A DNA stretch of 64,000 nucleotides from positions 1,667,275-1,731,274 of the forward strand of contig NC_049993.1 in the NCBI RefSeq assembly GCF_000003815.2, written 5' to 3'. This DNA is from Branchiostoma floridae (Eukaryota > Chordata > Leptocardii > Amphioxiformes > Branchiostomatidae). The notes beneath the pieces were generated by a model. It saw only the letters and a list, made by a program, of their open reading frames with translations. It did no database searches and was not told the origin of the DNA. The translations under genes were made by a program, and so were the position numbers. Position 1 is the stretch's first letter; the number at the start of each line of letters is the position of its first letter. Positions 1 through 10,908 of the stretch are shown here, piece by piece.

Positions 1-1
1 T

Positions 2-1831
2 GGTGCCGTGGGTAGAGGGCGGACGGTAGACCTCTACGAAGTAATCAGGCAGACGAGAGCTGCCCGAGTTGGTATGTTTTCCCGAAGGAATCGTAAGGCG
101 GGATCGGTTCCATATGATCGGCCATGGGCAACCGTTGTTGAAGGAGAAGATTATTCTTACCGGCCCAGAAACTTTGTACCACCCGGGCCAGTCGGACTGG
201 TGCGAACAGAGATCGGCCGAAATGAGCTGTCCTTTTTTCTGGAGCTAGTAGACGAGGACTTGTTGCGTTATGTTGTAAGATGCACCAACAAGTATGCTAC
301 CGAGAGGAGGAGTTATTTCCGTAAAGAAAGGCGCTCTCCTTGGTATAGGACCACGACGACCGAGCTCAAAGCCTTTCTTGGCTGCATGATTTGTGCCGGC
401 TACACGCATCAACCGTCTTTGGAGTCGTATTGGTCCACTGAGGAGGACTTTGGTTGTGAACTGCTGAAGCAGACATTCCCCGTCTTACGCTTTAAGCAAA
501 TTCTGCGCTACTTGCACTATTCTTCAGAGGGGTTTCTTCCGCCTCGTAGCCAGAGACTGAAGTATTTCAAAGAACGTGAACGGCAAGACCAGGTTCGGAA
601 AGTTCGGACCGTGATGAGTAGGGTAATCCGGAACAGCTGCTTGGCCCGAAACGTTGGCGGACATCTCGCCGTGGACGAGGCTATGGTATCTTTCCGAGGT
701 CGACACCACCTCAGACGGTATAATCCAGCCAAACCTACCAGGTATGGCTATTGTATCCGAGTGTTGGCCGAACCAGATGGGTATATTCTAAGGGATGAGG
801 TGTGCGGCGCTCGCCGGGACCCCGAAGACATGCCAGCTGAAGAGAGAGCCTGGCACAGGATCGAGCAGGACGAAGTCTGCGACCTTGATAGCAAGCCGGC
901 CCGAATCGTTCACAGGCTTACGGTTCCCTTTCAAGGGTCGTTTCGCACAGTCTATTGCGATTCTTTCTATACCGGCCTGCAACTAGCAGACCATCTGTTT
1001 GCCCATGACACCTACCTTTGCGGTACGGTGAGGAAAAATGCGCTGGGCCTGCCTAACGTCAAGCATTCATACCCACAACCTGTCAGGGTAGGCAGGAATA
1101 GGAAGCTGGATTTCCGGGCTCCATATCCAGCGTCGGTACCAAAAGGGACGTCCACTAAGTTCCATGACGGACCTGTAACTGTCGTCAAGTGGAAGGACAG
1201 CAAGACACTGATACTACTCTCCACGGCAACAAGGGTTGATGCTCCCGATAAACCTGTCACTAGGCGGTGCAAGTCTGTTGGGGACCGTGTTCACCAAAAT
1301 CTGCGGTGTCCGGCGGCGGTGGCCAGGTACCAGTCCTACTACAAAGCCGTTGATCTTGCTGACCAGCTCCGCGGATCGTACGAATTTGGCCGTCCGTCCA
1401 AAAAATGGCACAGACAACTTTTTTGGTTTGTCTTAAATAAGGCTGTTGTGAACGCCTTCCTGAACTGGAAATTATATATTGCGAACGTAAAACCCGCACC
1501 TAGCGCAAACAAGACTGCTCAGCTGAGTTTCCGTCGGGAGTTGGTGAAACAGCTCGTGGCAAACTTTACCGCCAGACAAAGAGAAGCTACCGTTCCGGCC
1601 ATTGCGAGACCACCTGGGAGCGATGTCACGGAAGAGCATCGACAAGTGAGCCGAGGGAAGCCGTCCAAAGCCTGCCACTACTGCAGGACAGCGCGCCGCT
1701 TGATGTCGGGAGCTAAACGTCCAAGGCCACACGAGACCGTTTTTGCATGCAGTAGCTGTCACCTTTATATTTGTAGCACACTCGTCCGTCCGCAGTGCTG
1801 GAGAGAACATTTGGAGGCAGTGAATAAATGA
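2..1831 (+). CDS. piggyBac-family transposase, 5' end cut by the window edge
   Basis: This is a DDD transposase of the piggyBac (DDE_Tnp_1_7) type, which moves TIR elements by cut-and-paste into TTAA. Numbering the frame from a GTG at position 8, the three catalytic aspartates fit AVDEAM (D223), YCDSFY (D318) and AVDLADQ (D449). The region around SKKWHRQLFWFVLNKAV (464-480) matches the conserved end of the catalytic core. A C-terminal Cys/His cluster (CHYC 556-559, CSSC 581-584, C597) is the usual zinc-binding domain. The frame is open to the left edge, GTG is not a normal animal start, and the first in-frame ATG is at 74. The N-terminus therefore probably lies outside the window. No internal stop is present, so the copy is young or domesticated. 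Its TIRs were not identified. Confidence 0.9.
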   Translation, partial: GAVGRGRTVDLYEVIRQTRAARVGMFSRRNRKAGSVPYDRPWATVVEGEDYSYRPRNFVPPGPVGLVRTEIGRNELSFFLELVDEDLLRYVVRCTNKYATERRSYFRKERRSPWYRTTTTELKAFLGCMICAGYTHQPSLESYWSTEEDFGCELLKQTFPVLRFKQILRYLHYSSEGFLPPRSQRLKYFKERERQDQVRKVRTVMSRVIRNSCLARNVGGHLAVDEAMVSFRGRHHLRRYNPAKPTRYGYCIRVLAEPDGYILRDEVCGARRDPEDMPAEERAWHRIEQDEVCDLDSKPARIVHRLTVPFQGSFRTVYCDSFYTGLQLADHLFAHDTYLCGTVRKNALGLPNVKHSYPQPVRVGRNRKLDFRAPYPASVPKGTSTKFHDGPVTVVKWKDSKTLILLSTATRVDAPDKPVTRRCKSVGDRVHQNLRCPAAVARYQSYYKAVDLADQLRGSYEFGRPSKKWHRQLFWFVLNKAVVNAFLNWKLYIANVKPAPSANKTAQLSFRRELVKQLVANFTARQREATVPAIARPPGSDVTEEHRQVSRGKPSKACHYCRTARRLMSGAKRPRPHETVFACSSCHLYICSTLVRPQCWREHLEAVNK

Positions 1832-2422
1832 CTTGGGTCTGGGCAAAGTTTTTTCAGCGATGTGAAGTAGACAAAATATAGGTTGCTTTAGGGGTAGAGT
1901 GTTATAAAGTTACCGGGGTAAGACGAGCTTCTGACCGGTAAAGAGTTAACAGACATGTTTGGTACAGTTTTGGTATTAGTTGATGTTTTTCCCCTTATTT
2001 TTGTTAAAGATGTGCAAATCATATATTGGGATAGATTGAGTTGTATCGATATTTACGTGATTTGGGTGGCAGTCAAGTAAAGTCTTAACGTTTCTTTTGC
2101 ATGCCGTCCGCTCGTAATTTTTCGCAAATCGCCGCTATATTCTCTGTAATTTGGATAGTTTGGATTTCGGTTTGTTCTTTTTGTTCATCATATTCGATGT
2201 TTGGGACTGTCAATTTCATCGGTGTTGAAATATAGTTATAACTGACGAGGCGGAAGTTGCAGATGTCCTTGAACAGATGTTCGTCGAATTATGTGTGGTG
2301 TAACGATAACAGCTGACATCGTGGACCAACCAACTGTTGAAATTACATTGAGCCAACCCTCTAGGTGCAAACATCTAGAAATTACAAGCTAACTCATATG
2401 CTATAAGTTTATATTTAAACTC
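1832..2422. other. Non-coding flank of the piggyBac gene
   Basis: No coding sequence or RNA gene was recognised. Several TTAA sites occur, but no convincing inverted terminus could be tied to the transposase gene. Confidence 0.4.
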
Positions 2423-2612
2423 ACAATAGAAAGTACAGAGCCAATGACAATTTGTCTTAACTTATTTCCAGATGTCCGAGGATTGTGATCACTGCAATTG
2501 CCGTTGCAAATAAAATTTGGCTGGAAGGGTTTTCTTTATGCAGTTGAATATTTGGAACCACTGCCAAGACGGATCAGACTGCTATATACAACTTATAGAA
2601 TAGAGAGGCCAA
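2423..2612. repeat. Dispersed repeat, copy A (uninterrupted)
   Basis: This starts CAATAGAAAGTAC and contains GAGGATTGTGATCACT, the junction TATGCAGTTGAATATTTGG and TAGAATAGAGAGGCCAA. It aligns with a second copy at 3587-4260 and gives the empty-site version of the insertion at 3703-4197. Confidence 0.7.
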
Positions 2613-2739
2613 AGATATTCTGCAAATGAATGAATGAATTCCAAATATAATTTTTGTTGTTTTGTACAGTACAATCTACAGAACACGAAGCCACCAAACG
2701 TGTCATTTCAACTGTAACTCTTAAAGCAAGGAAAGTATT

Positions 2740-3586
2740 TTGGGTGAAAAAAACATAAATCTCTAAGAAAATATCTCTAGGTAATAGGACTTCAGTTCTT
2801 AAAGTAAGAAATATTCATGGTGTAAGAATATCAATCATGGAAATAATAAAATATTTGAACTGTGCTCTCGATGTAAGAAAAACAATGGTGTGGGAACGTC
2901 AATGATAAAGTAAGAAATCATTTCTAGGCAATAAGATTTTTACTTTTGAGGTGAGTAGTCTTTGTGTAAGAATATTAATCTTACAAGTAAGAAAATATTT
3001 CTAGGCATTGTTAGGAAAAATATTCTTCGCATAAGAATATCAATCTTAGACGTAAGAAAATATTTCTAGGGATTAAGAATTTTTGCCCTTGATGTAAGAA
3101 AAGTGTAAGAATATTAATCTTAAGGTAAGAAAATATTTCTAGGCAATAAGATTTTTATTCTTGAGGTGAAAAAAAGTATTCTTGTGCAAGAACGTCAATC
3201 TTAAAAGGAACAAAACATTTCTAGACAGTAAGAATTTTTGCTCTGGATGTAAGAAAAGTATTCTTGGTGTAAGAATACTAATCTTAGAAGTAAGAAAGAG
3301 TTCCTTGGCAATACAGCAATTTTCTCTTGAAGTAAAATTATTTATGGTGTAAGAACATCTAATCTCTTAGAACTAAGAAAATACTTCTAGGCAATACGAT
3401 TTTTACTCTTTAGGTGAGAAACGTTTTCTTAGTGTAAGAAAAGTCAATCATAGAAGTAAGAAAACGTTTCTAGACAATAGCAATTTTCTCTTGAAGTAAG
3501 AAAATAGTTCATGGTGTAAGAACATCTTAAAATTTTCTGTGAGGAAGCAAAACAAGATAAACAAGAAAAGGCATTTTTGGCAGTGC
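2740..3586. repeat. TAAGAA-type degenerate tandem repeat, first block
   Basis: Loose units of about 65-85 bp repeat the modules GTAAGAAAATATTTCTAGG, CAATAAGATTTTT, TTGATGTAAGAAAAG and TTCTTGGTGTAAGAA. Many modules are quasi-palindromic (TTCTT...AAGAA). The block ends in CATTTTTGGCAGTG (3573-3586), which resembles the right terminus of the CACTA-like element downstream, so at least part of it is transposon interior. No coding capacity is seen. Confidence 0.6.
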
Positions 3587-4260
3587 AATAGAAAGTACAT
3601 ATTCACTAATTACATAGTCTTCACTTATTTCCGGATGTCAGAGGATTGTGATCACTCCAATTGCCGTTGGAAATAGAACTGGGGTGGAAGGGTTATGCAG
3701 TTCACTACCAAAATTTTTTTCTTGTTTATTTTGTTTTCCTTCACTGAAAATTTATATTCCAGGACGAAAGTTAATCTGTCCCAAGAATTTTTTAAAAACG
3801 TGCTTGTCCATGGAGCAAGCTAATTTTTGCTTTAATTTTTTAGAAATTTTTGAGATTAATATTCGTACACCAAGAATACTTTTCTTACATCAAGAGCAAA
3901 AATTCTTGTACTTCTTAAGAGTTATAAAAAAGCAAGCAATTTTATATTTTTTTCTTGCATCATAAGGAAAAATAAGAAGATTTTGCTTAAAGTTCTAGAA
4001 AATTCTTAGGTGTGAAAATCTTTCAGAAAAATTTTCTTCACCAAAGAAGAGTAAGAAAATTGTTCTTCGCATGAGAATTAAGATTTTTACTGCAGTTTGT
4101 TTTGCTTGAATCTAATTCTACATTTTCTTCTTGCAAGAATATTTTCTTCATATAAGATTTGTCCATGGGGTAAGCAAAACAAGCATCTTTGGCAGTGTTG
4201 AAATTGATATCTGGAAGCATTGCCAAGTCAGATGACATTTTATATACCGCATATAGAATA
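3587..4260. repeat. Dispersed repeat, copy B, split by an insertion
   Basis: Positions 3587-3702 and 4198-4260 together align with copy A at 2423-2612. The break falls exactly at TATGCAGTT, where the element at 3703-4197 is inserted. Confidence 0.65.
3703..4197. mobile_element. Non-autonomous CACTA-like element (495 bp)
   Basis: The left end is CACTACCAAAAT and the right end is ATCTTTGGCAGTG, giving imperfect TIRs (CACTRCCAAA) followed on both sides by CTTGTTT...TTGCTT-like subterminal sequence. Compared with copy A (2423-2612), the filled site reads GCAGTT-element-TTGAA against GCAGTTGAA, which implies a 2-bp TT duplication. The interior is TAAGAA-type sequence in the opposite orientation to the flanking blocks. 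No ORF is present. The CACTR start and 2-bp duplication suggest the CACTA/EnSpm group. Confidence 0.6.
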
Positions 4261-5757
4261 GAGAGGCCAAGAAAAGAAGAAAAAATATCCTTGGTGTAAG
4301 AATATCAATATTTCTAGACATTATTACCTATGCTCTTGATGTAAGAAAATTATACTTGGTGCAAGCACGTCAATCTTAAAAATATTTCTAGACAGAATGC
4401 TTGCTCTTGGTGTAAGAAAAGTATTTTTGTTGTAAAATATTAATCTTATGTAAGACTTTCTTGGCAATAAAACAATTTTCACTTGAAGTAAGAAAATCAT
4501 TCTTGGTGTAAGAGCATCAATATCGTAGAAATAATAACACATTTCTATGTATTATAATAACATTTATACTTTTGACGCGAGAAAAGTATTCTTGGTGTTA
4601 CGATGTCAATCTTAGAAGTAAGAGAATTTTTTTCGAGACAATAGGAATTTCTATGTGGAAGAAAAACAAGAAAAGTCATTTTTGGTATATAGAGGTAAGA
4701 AAACATTTTTAGGCAATATGAATTTTCACTCTTGAAGTAAGAAAAGTATTGTTGATGTAAGTACATAAATATTTGAGGTCAAAAAACATTTTAGGCAGTA
4801 AGAATGTTGGAGTGAGAAAAGATTCCTCACTGGTAAAGTATGAAACTGCATTTAAGTATAAATGCTACAATAACAGGCTTGAATATTTTTTCAGTATCAA
4901 GAAACTTTGAGAAAGGGAAGTCTCATAATTCTTCATAACAGTGAGAACAGTGTTTTTATGTAAGAACATAAATCTTAGAAGTAAAAAATCTAATTCAGTC
5001 CTTAAGCAATGCCAAAGGGAGAGGGAATTTCGATTTGAGAACATGCATCTTAGAATTTTTTGTTGTGAGGATTTATAACTATCATCAAGTTATATAGAAG
5101 TATAGTAAAGATATTAAAATCCCCGAATCTTGATGCAATAATTACTTTCATGATAGAATATTCAAGTTCTTGTATTTTCAAATTCTTGCAGTTAGAATTT
5201 ATGGAATACTCGTAATATTTTTTAGTTCATCAGAGGAAATTAATCTTATAGGAAGATTAAAACATTTTTTCTTAATTTTTTTTAGAAAATTTTTGTTGCC
5301 TAGTATCATGATAGAAATACTTTCTTAAGAATAAAAGAGAAAGCTCAATCTATAAGGAATGACATGAAGAGATTGTGCACATTTTCTTAATTTCCTTCAC
5401 GTAAGAAAAGCTTTCCATAAGAAAAGAAGCAAATGAGAAAAACCATTTTCGGTGAGGCAGTCCAATGAGAAAGTAATCTTAAAAACGCAAGAACCCAGAT
5501 GCAAATATCTGTAGTAACTTAAAAGCCTTACAACAAGAATACCATTCTGGATGTAACATTAGTTTACAAAGTAGAAGTGTGTAAGCAGAATAATCTTACA
5601 GAAAAATTCTGTAACAAAACTTTACTTCAGAAAAAAATGTTAACTCGTGCTGGACACAATGTTCTTCAGATACAGAAAGCTTGTTTTAAGAATTTTTTCT
5701 GTGTTTAATCAAGAAAAAAAAAACAAGAAAGATAATGAAATGTTTTTGGTAGTGTAT
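4261..5757. repeat. TAAGAA-type degenerate repeat, second block
   Basis: Same modules as 2740-3586, in the same orientation, progressively more degenerate after about 4900. It ends in GTTTTTGGTAGTG (5745-5757), again like a CACTA-type right terminus. The partner left terminus was not found. Confidence 0.5.
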
Positions 5758-5831
5758 TTAAAGTGATCTACGAAACAACTTTATGTCAAATTTTATACTT
5801 TTTTTTTCCAATATACATTTTTGACAACCAA

Positions 5832-5966
5832 CAGAATGTTGCAGATTTGGAAGTTTTAGATAACCCTTCTTGTGAATATTGTAAAGAAGAACTAGAAACA
5901 CCTAGGTATGCTCTCTTGGACTCTCAAGTCTACGTACTTTTTGAACGAAATAAAATAACGGTTTGA
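5832..5966 (+). pseudogene. Possible LINE C-terminal relic
   Basis: A short open stretch reads LDNPSCEYCKEELETP followed by a degenerate LLDSQVY. This resembles the C-x2-C...H-x4-C knuckle at the C-terminus of many LINE reverse transcriptases (NPSC.YC.EELET..H.LL.C..Y), with the later His and Cys lost. The support is one motif only. Confidence 0.2.
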
Positions 5967-6807
5967 ACAACAGTCAAGTGAACTTTTACCTTCAGATGTC
6001 TTCAATGTAATACTTGGAGACACAAACAGCTCAATACGCAAGTATGTCATGATACCAGTTGCAGAATATCATATTTTTAACCAAAGGGCCTTTTCTTACA
6101 CCACTACATGTCATATGTCATTTACAACAAAAACGGGTAGGATCATCTTTACGTGTACCGATACTTTTTTGCTCTGATTCTTATATACATGTATTTACAT
6201 GTATTTTTGACATATTGCTTGAGTTTATTCTCTATTACTATTGTTTATTTTACGAATAGTATGACATATCATGGCAACTTCCATTCGTATACACATTGCA
6301 TTGTGGATTGTATTGATTGTACATATCACTGTACTGTTGTTCCTGACGTTTTTGTTCCAGCTTATTCCTTATTTCAGGAAAAGGTTAATCAGAATGGCCT
6401 CAAGTGTTCCTAACATCCTGGTTTTATCAATAATCCTATAATTCCTTAATTGGTTTACACTTCCTTGTTTACAACTGGTAACCTTCAATTTGTGACTTAT
6501 ATCCATCAATTATTACCTTAGTTATGGTTAATTATTTAGTGTAAGGTGTTTTCATTCTATTGGTTTCTTTAATTTATATACATTGTAATAAGTTAGTAAA
6601 GGAAGGCCTTCTCATAAGCAGAAGCTTTTGATCTCCCCTGCACTTGTTATGTTCTTTATAATCCTTTTTCATTTATTTATTTTTGTTCTTTTAAGAGCGA
6701 AACAAATAAATAAATGAAAAAGAAATAAAATTATTGTTACATGTCATTCTACTGTTCTTTTATAGGTCCGTAACGTTATAAACTCTCAATTGCAAACAAA
6801 AAATGAC
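5967..6807. other. AT-rich intergenic sequence
   Basis: No gene, array or element boundary was recognised. Short open frames here have no recognisable composition or motif. Confidence 0.4.
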
Positions 6808-7102
6808 ACGTGCCTCCGTGGCGTAGCGGTCTACGACAGCACCGAGTTGGGGAAGATAGAGGTGTAATGGCGTGAGATCGAAGCCGTACGAAATCTTTAA
6901 TTTTTTTCAACCAAATCTGATATGTGTTCTTTACGTGTCAACCTCACTTTAAAAGTGTTAAAAAAAAACTTATACTTAATGAAGACTTGTTCGCAAAAAA
7001 AAAAAAATGTGTATTGTTGGATTCGATCCTACGCCCTCATACCTCCATTTTCCAACGCAGTATTTCAACGCTGTCATATTCCGCTACACCACGGGGGCAC
7101 GT
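6808..7102. mobile_element. Element with two inverted tRNA-like heads
   Basis: ACGTGCCTCCGTGGCGTAGC (6808 on) is repeated inverted at 7081-7102. Each outer end reads like a Pol III box A (GTGGYGTAGCGG). A box-B-like GATCGAATCC lies inside the right copy on the minus strand, and a weaker GAGATCGAAGCC lies inside the left copy. A-rich tracts sit in the middle. It is best read as two tRNA-derived SINE heads in opposite orientation or a fold-back element, not as functional tRNA genes, because no acceptor stem closes. Confidence 0.4.
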
Positions 7103-7975
7103 TTATCTCATTTATTTGAAATTATTAGTTTACAAACTTGGCAATGCGATATTGTACAACGAATACAGAAATATTTTTACTCAAGCTGAAGCGTTCTTTA
7201 CACTGTAAAGATAAAAATCCCAGATGGCTTTTTGAAAACATTTTACCTTGTGGGTTGCTTCCTTCAAGTGATATCTCTGTCGTCAGCAACACTGGTTGAA
7301 TTTACCGATGCTGTGCATGCTGGGACCGTCAGCCACGTGAACCGCCATTTGTGTTGTTTCCATGTACTTTCCCTGACTTACCTGCTCTAAATTGTTTAGT
7401 TACGCTGATGGCTTGCTAATTGATACCTTATTTGGATGTACTGATGCTTAACACATCTACTTGTACCGTTTTATTCTTCTTAATAACGTGTACTAGTAGT
7501 TATATGATTCTTTGGCGATGTAATCTACTGATCCTTGGAAGCTCCCTACATGTAACTCGTTAGCTTTATTTGCCTGCATCATTATTACTAAGCTTTACAA
7601 ACTTGTGAGTTGTCTATCATTGTAGTAAGGTGTTAGGAACAAGAACAGGAACGTGTTAATAAAACAGGAATTAAAAAATTGAACAAAAAAAAATCATGAA
7701 AAAAACAACTTCAGAACAATAGATTAGGACAAGAACAATATAGGAATAATTGTGCCCGGCGAACTGCAGCCCAAAGCATGATTCTACGAAATTGATCCTG
7801 AAAAATAAAATTAAGAATATTTGTTAAATCATTTTCCCTTCTTTCTGCTAGAACTATGCAAAAGAGGAAAATAGCAGACTTGAATGCCTTACTCACCTGA
7901 CTAACCTACGTTTCATTTCATATTTGGGTAATCAGGACGTAACTCACATTATGACCTCAGCTGACCTCCCCACGG
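7103..7975. other. Intergenic sequence
   Basis: No gene recognised on either strand. A short A-rich run lies near 7670-7710. Confidence 0.4.
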
Positions 7976-8199
7976 GTACGCGACCAGAATACGACTAATA
8001 CGACTGATTATCGACCGACGTAGTAAATAGGTCGGAAATTGGTCGTATTGTAGTCGATAGGAACCATATGGATTTAGCCTGCGGTCGTGTTTGAGTCGCT
8101 GCATGAGTCGTAAAATAGTCGTTCAAAAATAAACGACTCGTTCCATGCTTGATTTCGACCCAAGTTCTACCGATCAACGACCTCCCTGTGCACTGTGTG
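7976..8199. repeat. CGACT/AGTCG-rich segment
   Basis: Dense short direct and inverted CGAC-containing words (for example ATACGACTAATACGACTG and GGTCGTATTGTAGTCG) occur with irregular spacing. It resembles the degenerate hairpin arrays elsewhere in the window, but no terminal repeats were found. Confidence 0.35.
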
Positions 8200-8573
8200 A
8201 AGTCACGACGGCTTCGAGTCAGAACAAAGATGGCTGACACGGAAATGATGCAGAGGTCAAGGGTCATCAGTGGTCAGACCCACTGATTACCCAACTACCA
8301 TGCTGAAAAAGCCGCACAATTACACACCCAATTTTCCAGTGCATTTCGTTCAATTATCCGAAGGGTGCAACAAAAAGAAGATATTAAGCTGGAACGCATC
8401 ATCACGAGATTCGAGGATTTAGTGCAATTAACAGAAGTGTACGATTATAAGTTGTGTAATTAACTGGCTTCCACTGTAGTATGATAGCAAGAGGAAGTAC
8501 TAGTATCTATATAAAGTGATATATTTCTGCCTATCTCTACATATGACAGTTTTGTATCTATATAAAAATATAG
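8200..8573 (-). repeat. Left arm of a large inverted repeat; family A promoter in reverse
   Basis: On the minus strand this matches 13017-13892 (interrupted there by the element at 13279-13758). It includes the DR1-like AGGTCAAGGGTCA (8254-8266) and the YY1-like AAAGATGGCTG. The first exon region of a family A gene therefore points away from the adjacent pseudogene at 8716. Confidence 0.7.
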
Positions 8574-8715
8574 ATAACGTTACATCGAATCGTCGAATTT
8601 GAACTTTTACAATGGTTTTCAGCAGAATACCATAGTCCCTTTCGACAAGGTTCTTTACTTTCGTTCTTTGAGTATAATTTACATTTCATAACACTTATTT
8701 TATGTGTCCTTTAGC

Positions 8716-9469
8716 ATGCTCAGACAACAGGAGTTCATCTGTGGCCTCTCGCAAGAGGTGACCATAGCAGTCCTCCCCAGACTGAGCATGGAGGAGCTGA
8801 TGTTTGAACTTAACAGAAGAATTCAAAACTTGGACAAAGAGAACAGCATTAAGGACAAGCTGGTCAGTATCCTTAGGGACGTGATGTTAGAGGAATACCG
8901 GCAGTTGGAAAGGAGTTAAAAAGTCAGTTTCCCAGACGAAACGACCATACTAGTACCTGTGCAAAATCAGACATCAACCATGCAAGAGAATGTTCTGACT
9001 ACGTACGCTGGAACAAATTAGTATCGGAGACTTCAAGTCCTGACAACTCACAGCAGAGTTCTGGACAGGACATTGTGATCAAGAAGGAACGCGATGCTAG
9101 CAGTGACTTGCCCGTGCCCCAGTTTGATACAGAGCAGGTGCAGCTGACTGTTCCACAACAAGATCAACCTCATAACATTCCCAGTCCACTGACAGGTTCA
9201 CCAACGATTCCTTCATGTCAAACACCCTTGACATAAATGAATACCATAACGGACTCTTGCATTAAAAAAGAAGACGTTGCTATGCCGACTGAGGATGAAG
9301 CAGTTAGAGCTTGTCATGATGACCTCAACATACACACTCCTATATCCAGTACTCAGGAGCCTGATACAATTAATCTGATGAATACTTCTACTAGATCTAG
9401 GGCTGACAATCCCGTGGAAAGCGATACACCCACAACTTCTTGTCAACTGCCTCCCAACCACGGTGATGT
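8716..9469 (+). pseudogene. Family A zinc-finger pseudogene A1, 5' part
   Basis: The acceptor-like TTTAG at 8710-8714 precedes ATG at 8716, as in the intact paralogues. The N-terminal helical domain (ICGLSQEVTIAVLPRLSMEE, then MFELNRRIQNLDKENSIKD) is intact for about 67 residues. An in-frame TAA (8917-8919) replaces an AGG-AGATCA type junction. Further lesions include a CAA-to-TAA change in CCCTTGACATAAATG near 9234 and small indels around 8950-9030. The acidic linker is otherwise recognisable to 9469, where a LINE interrupts it. The reading frame is dead although the N-terminal domain could still be made as a 67-aa peptide. Confidence 0.85.
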
Positions 9470-10898
9470 CCTGCCTACCTGCCTAAGTGCCTAGGCCAGT
9501 GACTGGCCCCTTGCTCCCTCCGTGATATTTCTCCAGACTGCACGATTCGCCGCACTTCTCTCCGCCAACTTAATACTTTGTCCGATGTCCTTTTCTATCT
9601 GGTCTCTCCATCGTTTCGGGGGTCTGCCCCGTGGCCTGGGCTTTTGGAAATCTTGATAGTATGCTTTGTGGACAAGTGTGTGTGGAGGTCTTCTCACAAC
9701 GTGACCAAACCACCTTAGTCTTCTGAGTCTGATGGAATCGATAATGGTGTTTTCTATACCCAGTCTCGCTCTTATTTCCACATTCGGAATTCGGTGGCGA
9801 AGTGAAACACTGAGGGTCGCCCGTAGGCATCTCATCTCGAAAGCCAACAGGAGAGACTCATCAGACTTTTTTAGAGTCCAAGTTTCACATGCATAAGTGG
9901 CAATTGGTAGTATGAGTGCTCGGAAGAGACGCATTTTAAGACATCTACTGAAACTTTTGCAGTTCCATACTGTTTTTCTTAGCCTACCAAATGCGGATGC
10001 GGCCAGAGAGATCCTTCTCTTTATATCATTTGTGGTGCCAGGTACAACACTTCCTAGGAAAACAAACTCAGGGACTTTTTCAACATTTTTACCCTCTATG
10101 AAGATGTTTTCTTGTTCTATACTAGAGATGACTTAACATTTTGCAGCATTCACTTTCAGGCCCCATTTCTTGCATGCTACTTCGAGCTCTTTTGTCGAGA
10201 GCTGAAGTTTACTGAATATGGCTGCTATAAGTGTGGTGTCATCTGCATACCTTTCCTCTGTGGATAAGTTATCATGGAGTTGAAAAGTTATGTCAAGACT
10301 TTTCAGCTCATCCATAACAAACTCCAGGAATATGTTGAACAGGACTGGGGACATGAGGCAACCCTGTCTGACTCCTACACCGACTTGGAACCAGTTTGTG
10401 ATCTGTCTATTGATTGTTATTGCACATTGAGTGTTTCTGTACAGTTCTTCAATAATATTTACAATTTTTGCCTCTACCCCAATCGCTCTCATCATTTTCC
10501 ATAGAGCTTTCCTCCATACTGTATCAAAGGCGGCCTTAAAGTCAATAAGATGGAAGTGAAGATTAACCTTTCTTTCCTTTAATAGCTTTCTCCAGGATTT
10601 GTCTTACAACAAATATGGCACCAACTGTGCCTCTACCACTTCTGAAACCAAACTGGGATTCCTTGAAGTGAGCTTCTGTTTTTTCCTTCATTCTGTCAAG
10701 AAGTATCCTAGAGAAAACCTTACCCGGAATTGACAAAAGTGAGATGGCCCTGTAATTCGCAGGGTCCATCTTACTTCCCTTCTTATGCACGGGTATGACC
10801 AGCATTTTAGACCATTCTTTTGGTGGAATTTCCTCATTCCAGACTTTGTGAAGATAAGGTATAACATGTCAAGCATAGCTTCTCCCCCACTCGCTAGA
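9470..10898 (-). mobile_element. 5'-truncated LINE inserted in pseudogene A1
   Basis: The minus-strand fragments spell a reverse transcriptase: ANYRAISLLSIPGKVFSRIL and FGFRSGRGT (10563-10805), VRQGCLMSPVLFNIFLE and the catalytic YADD (10238-10249), then a C-terminal region with YACETWTLKKSDE, LRRLRWFGHVVRR and RGRPPKRWRDQIEKDI (9491-9934). Frameshifts separate the pieces. The exact 10-bp target duplication ACGGTGATGT flanks it at 9460-9469 and 10899-10908. Its 3' end (left side) is an 8-mer TAGGCAGG-type tandem rather than poly(A), as in several RTE/CR1-like clades. The clade is not settled. The copy is dead and 5'-truncated. Confidence 0.88.
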
Positions 10899-10908
10899 AC
10901 GGTGATGT

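Noticed and set aside
8-10. GTG at position 8 as the piggyBac start
   Set aside because: Animal genes rarely start with GTG and the frame is open to the window edge, so the true start probably lies upstream.
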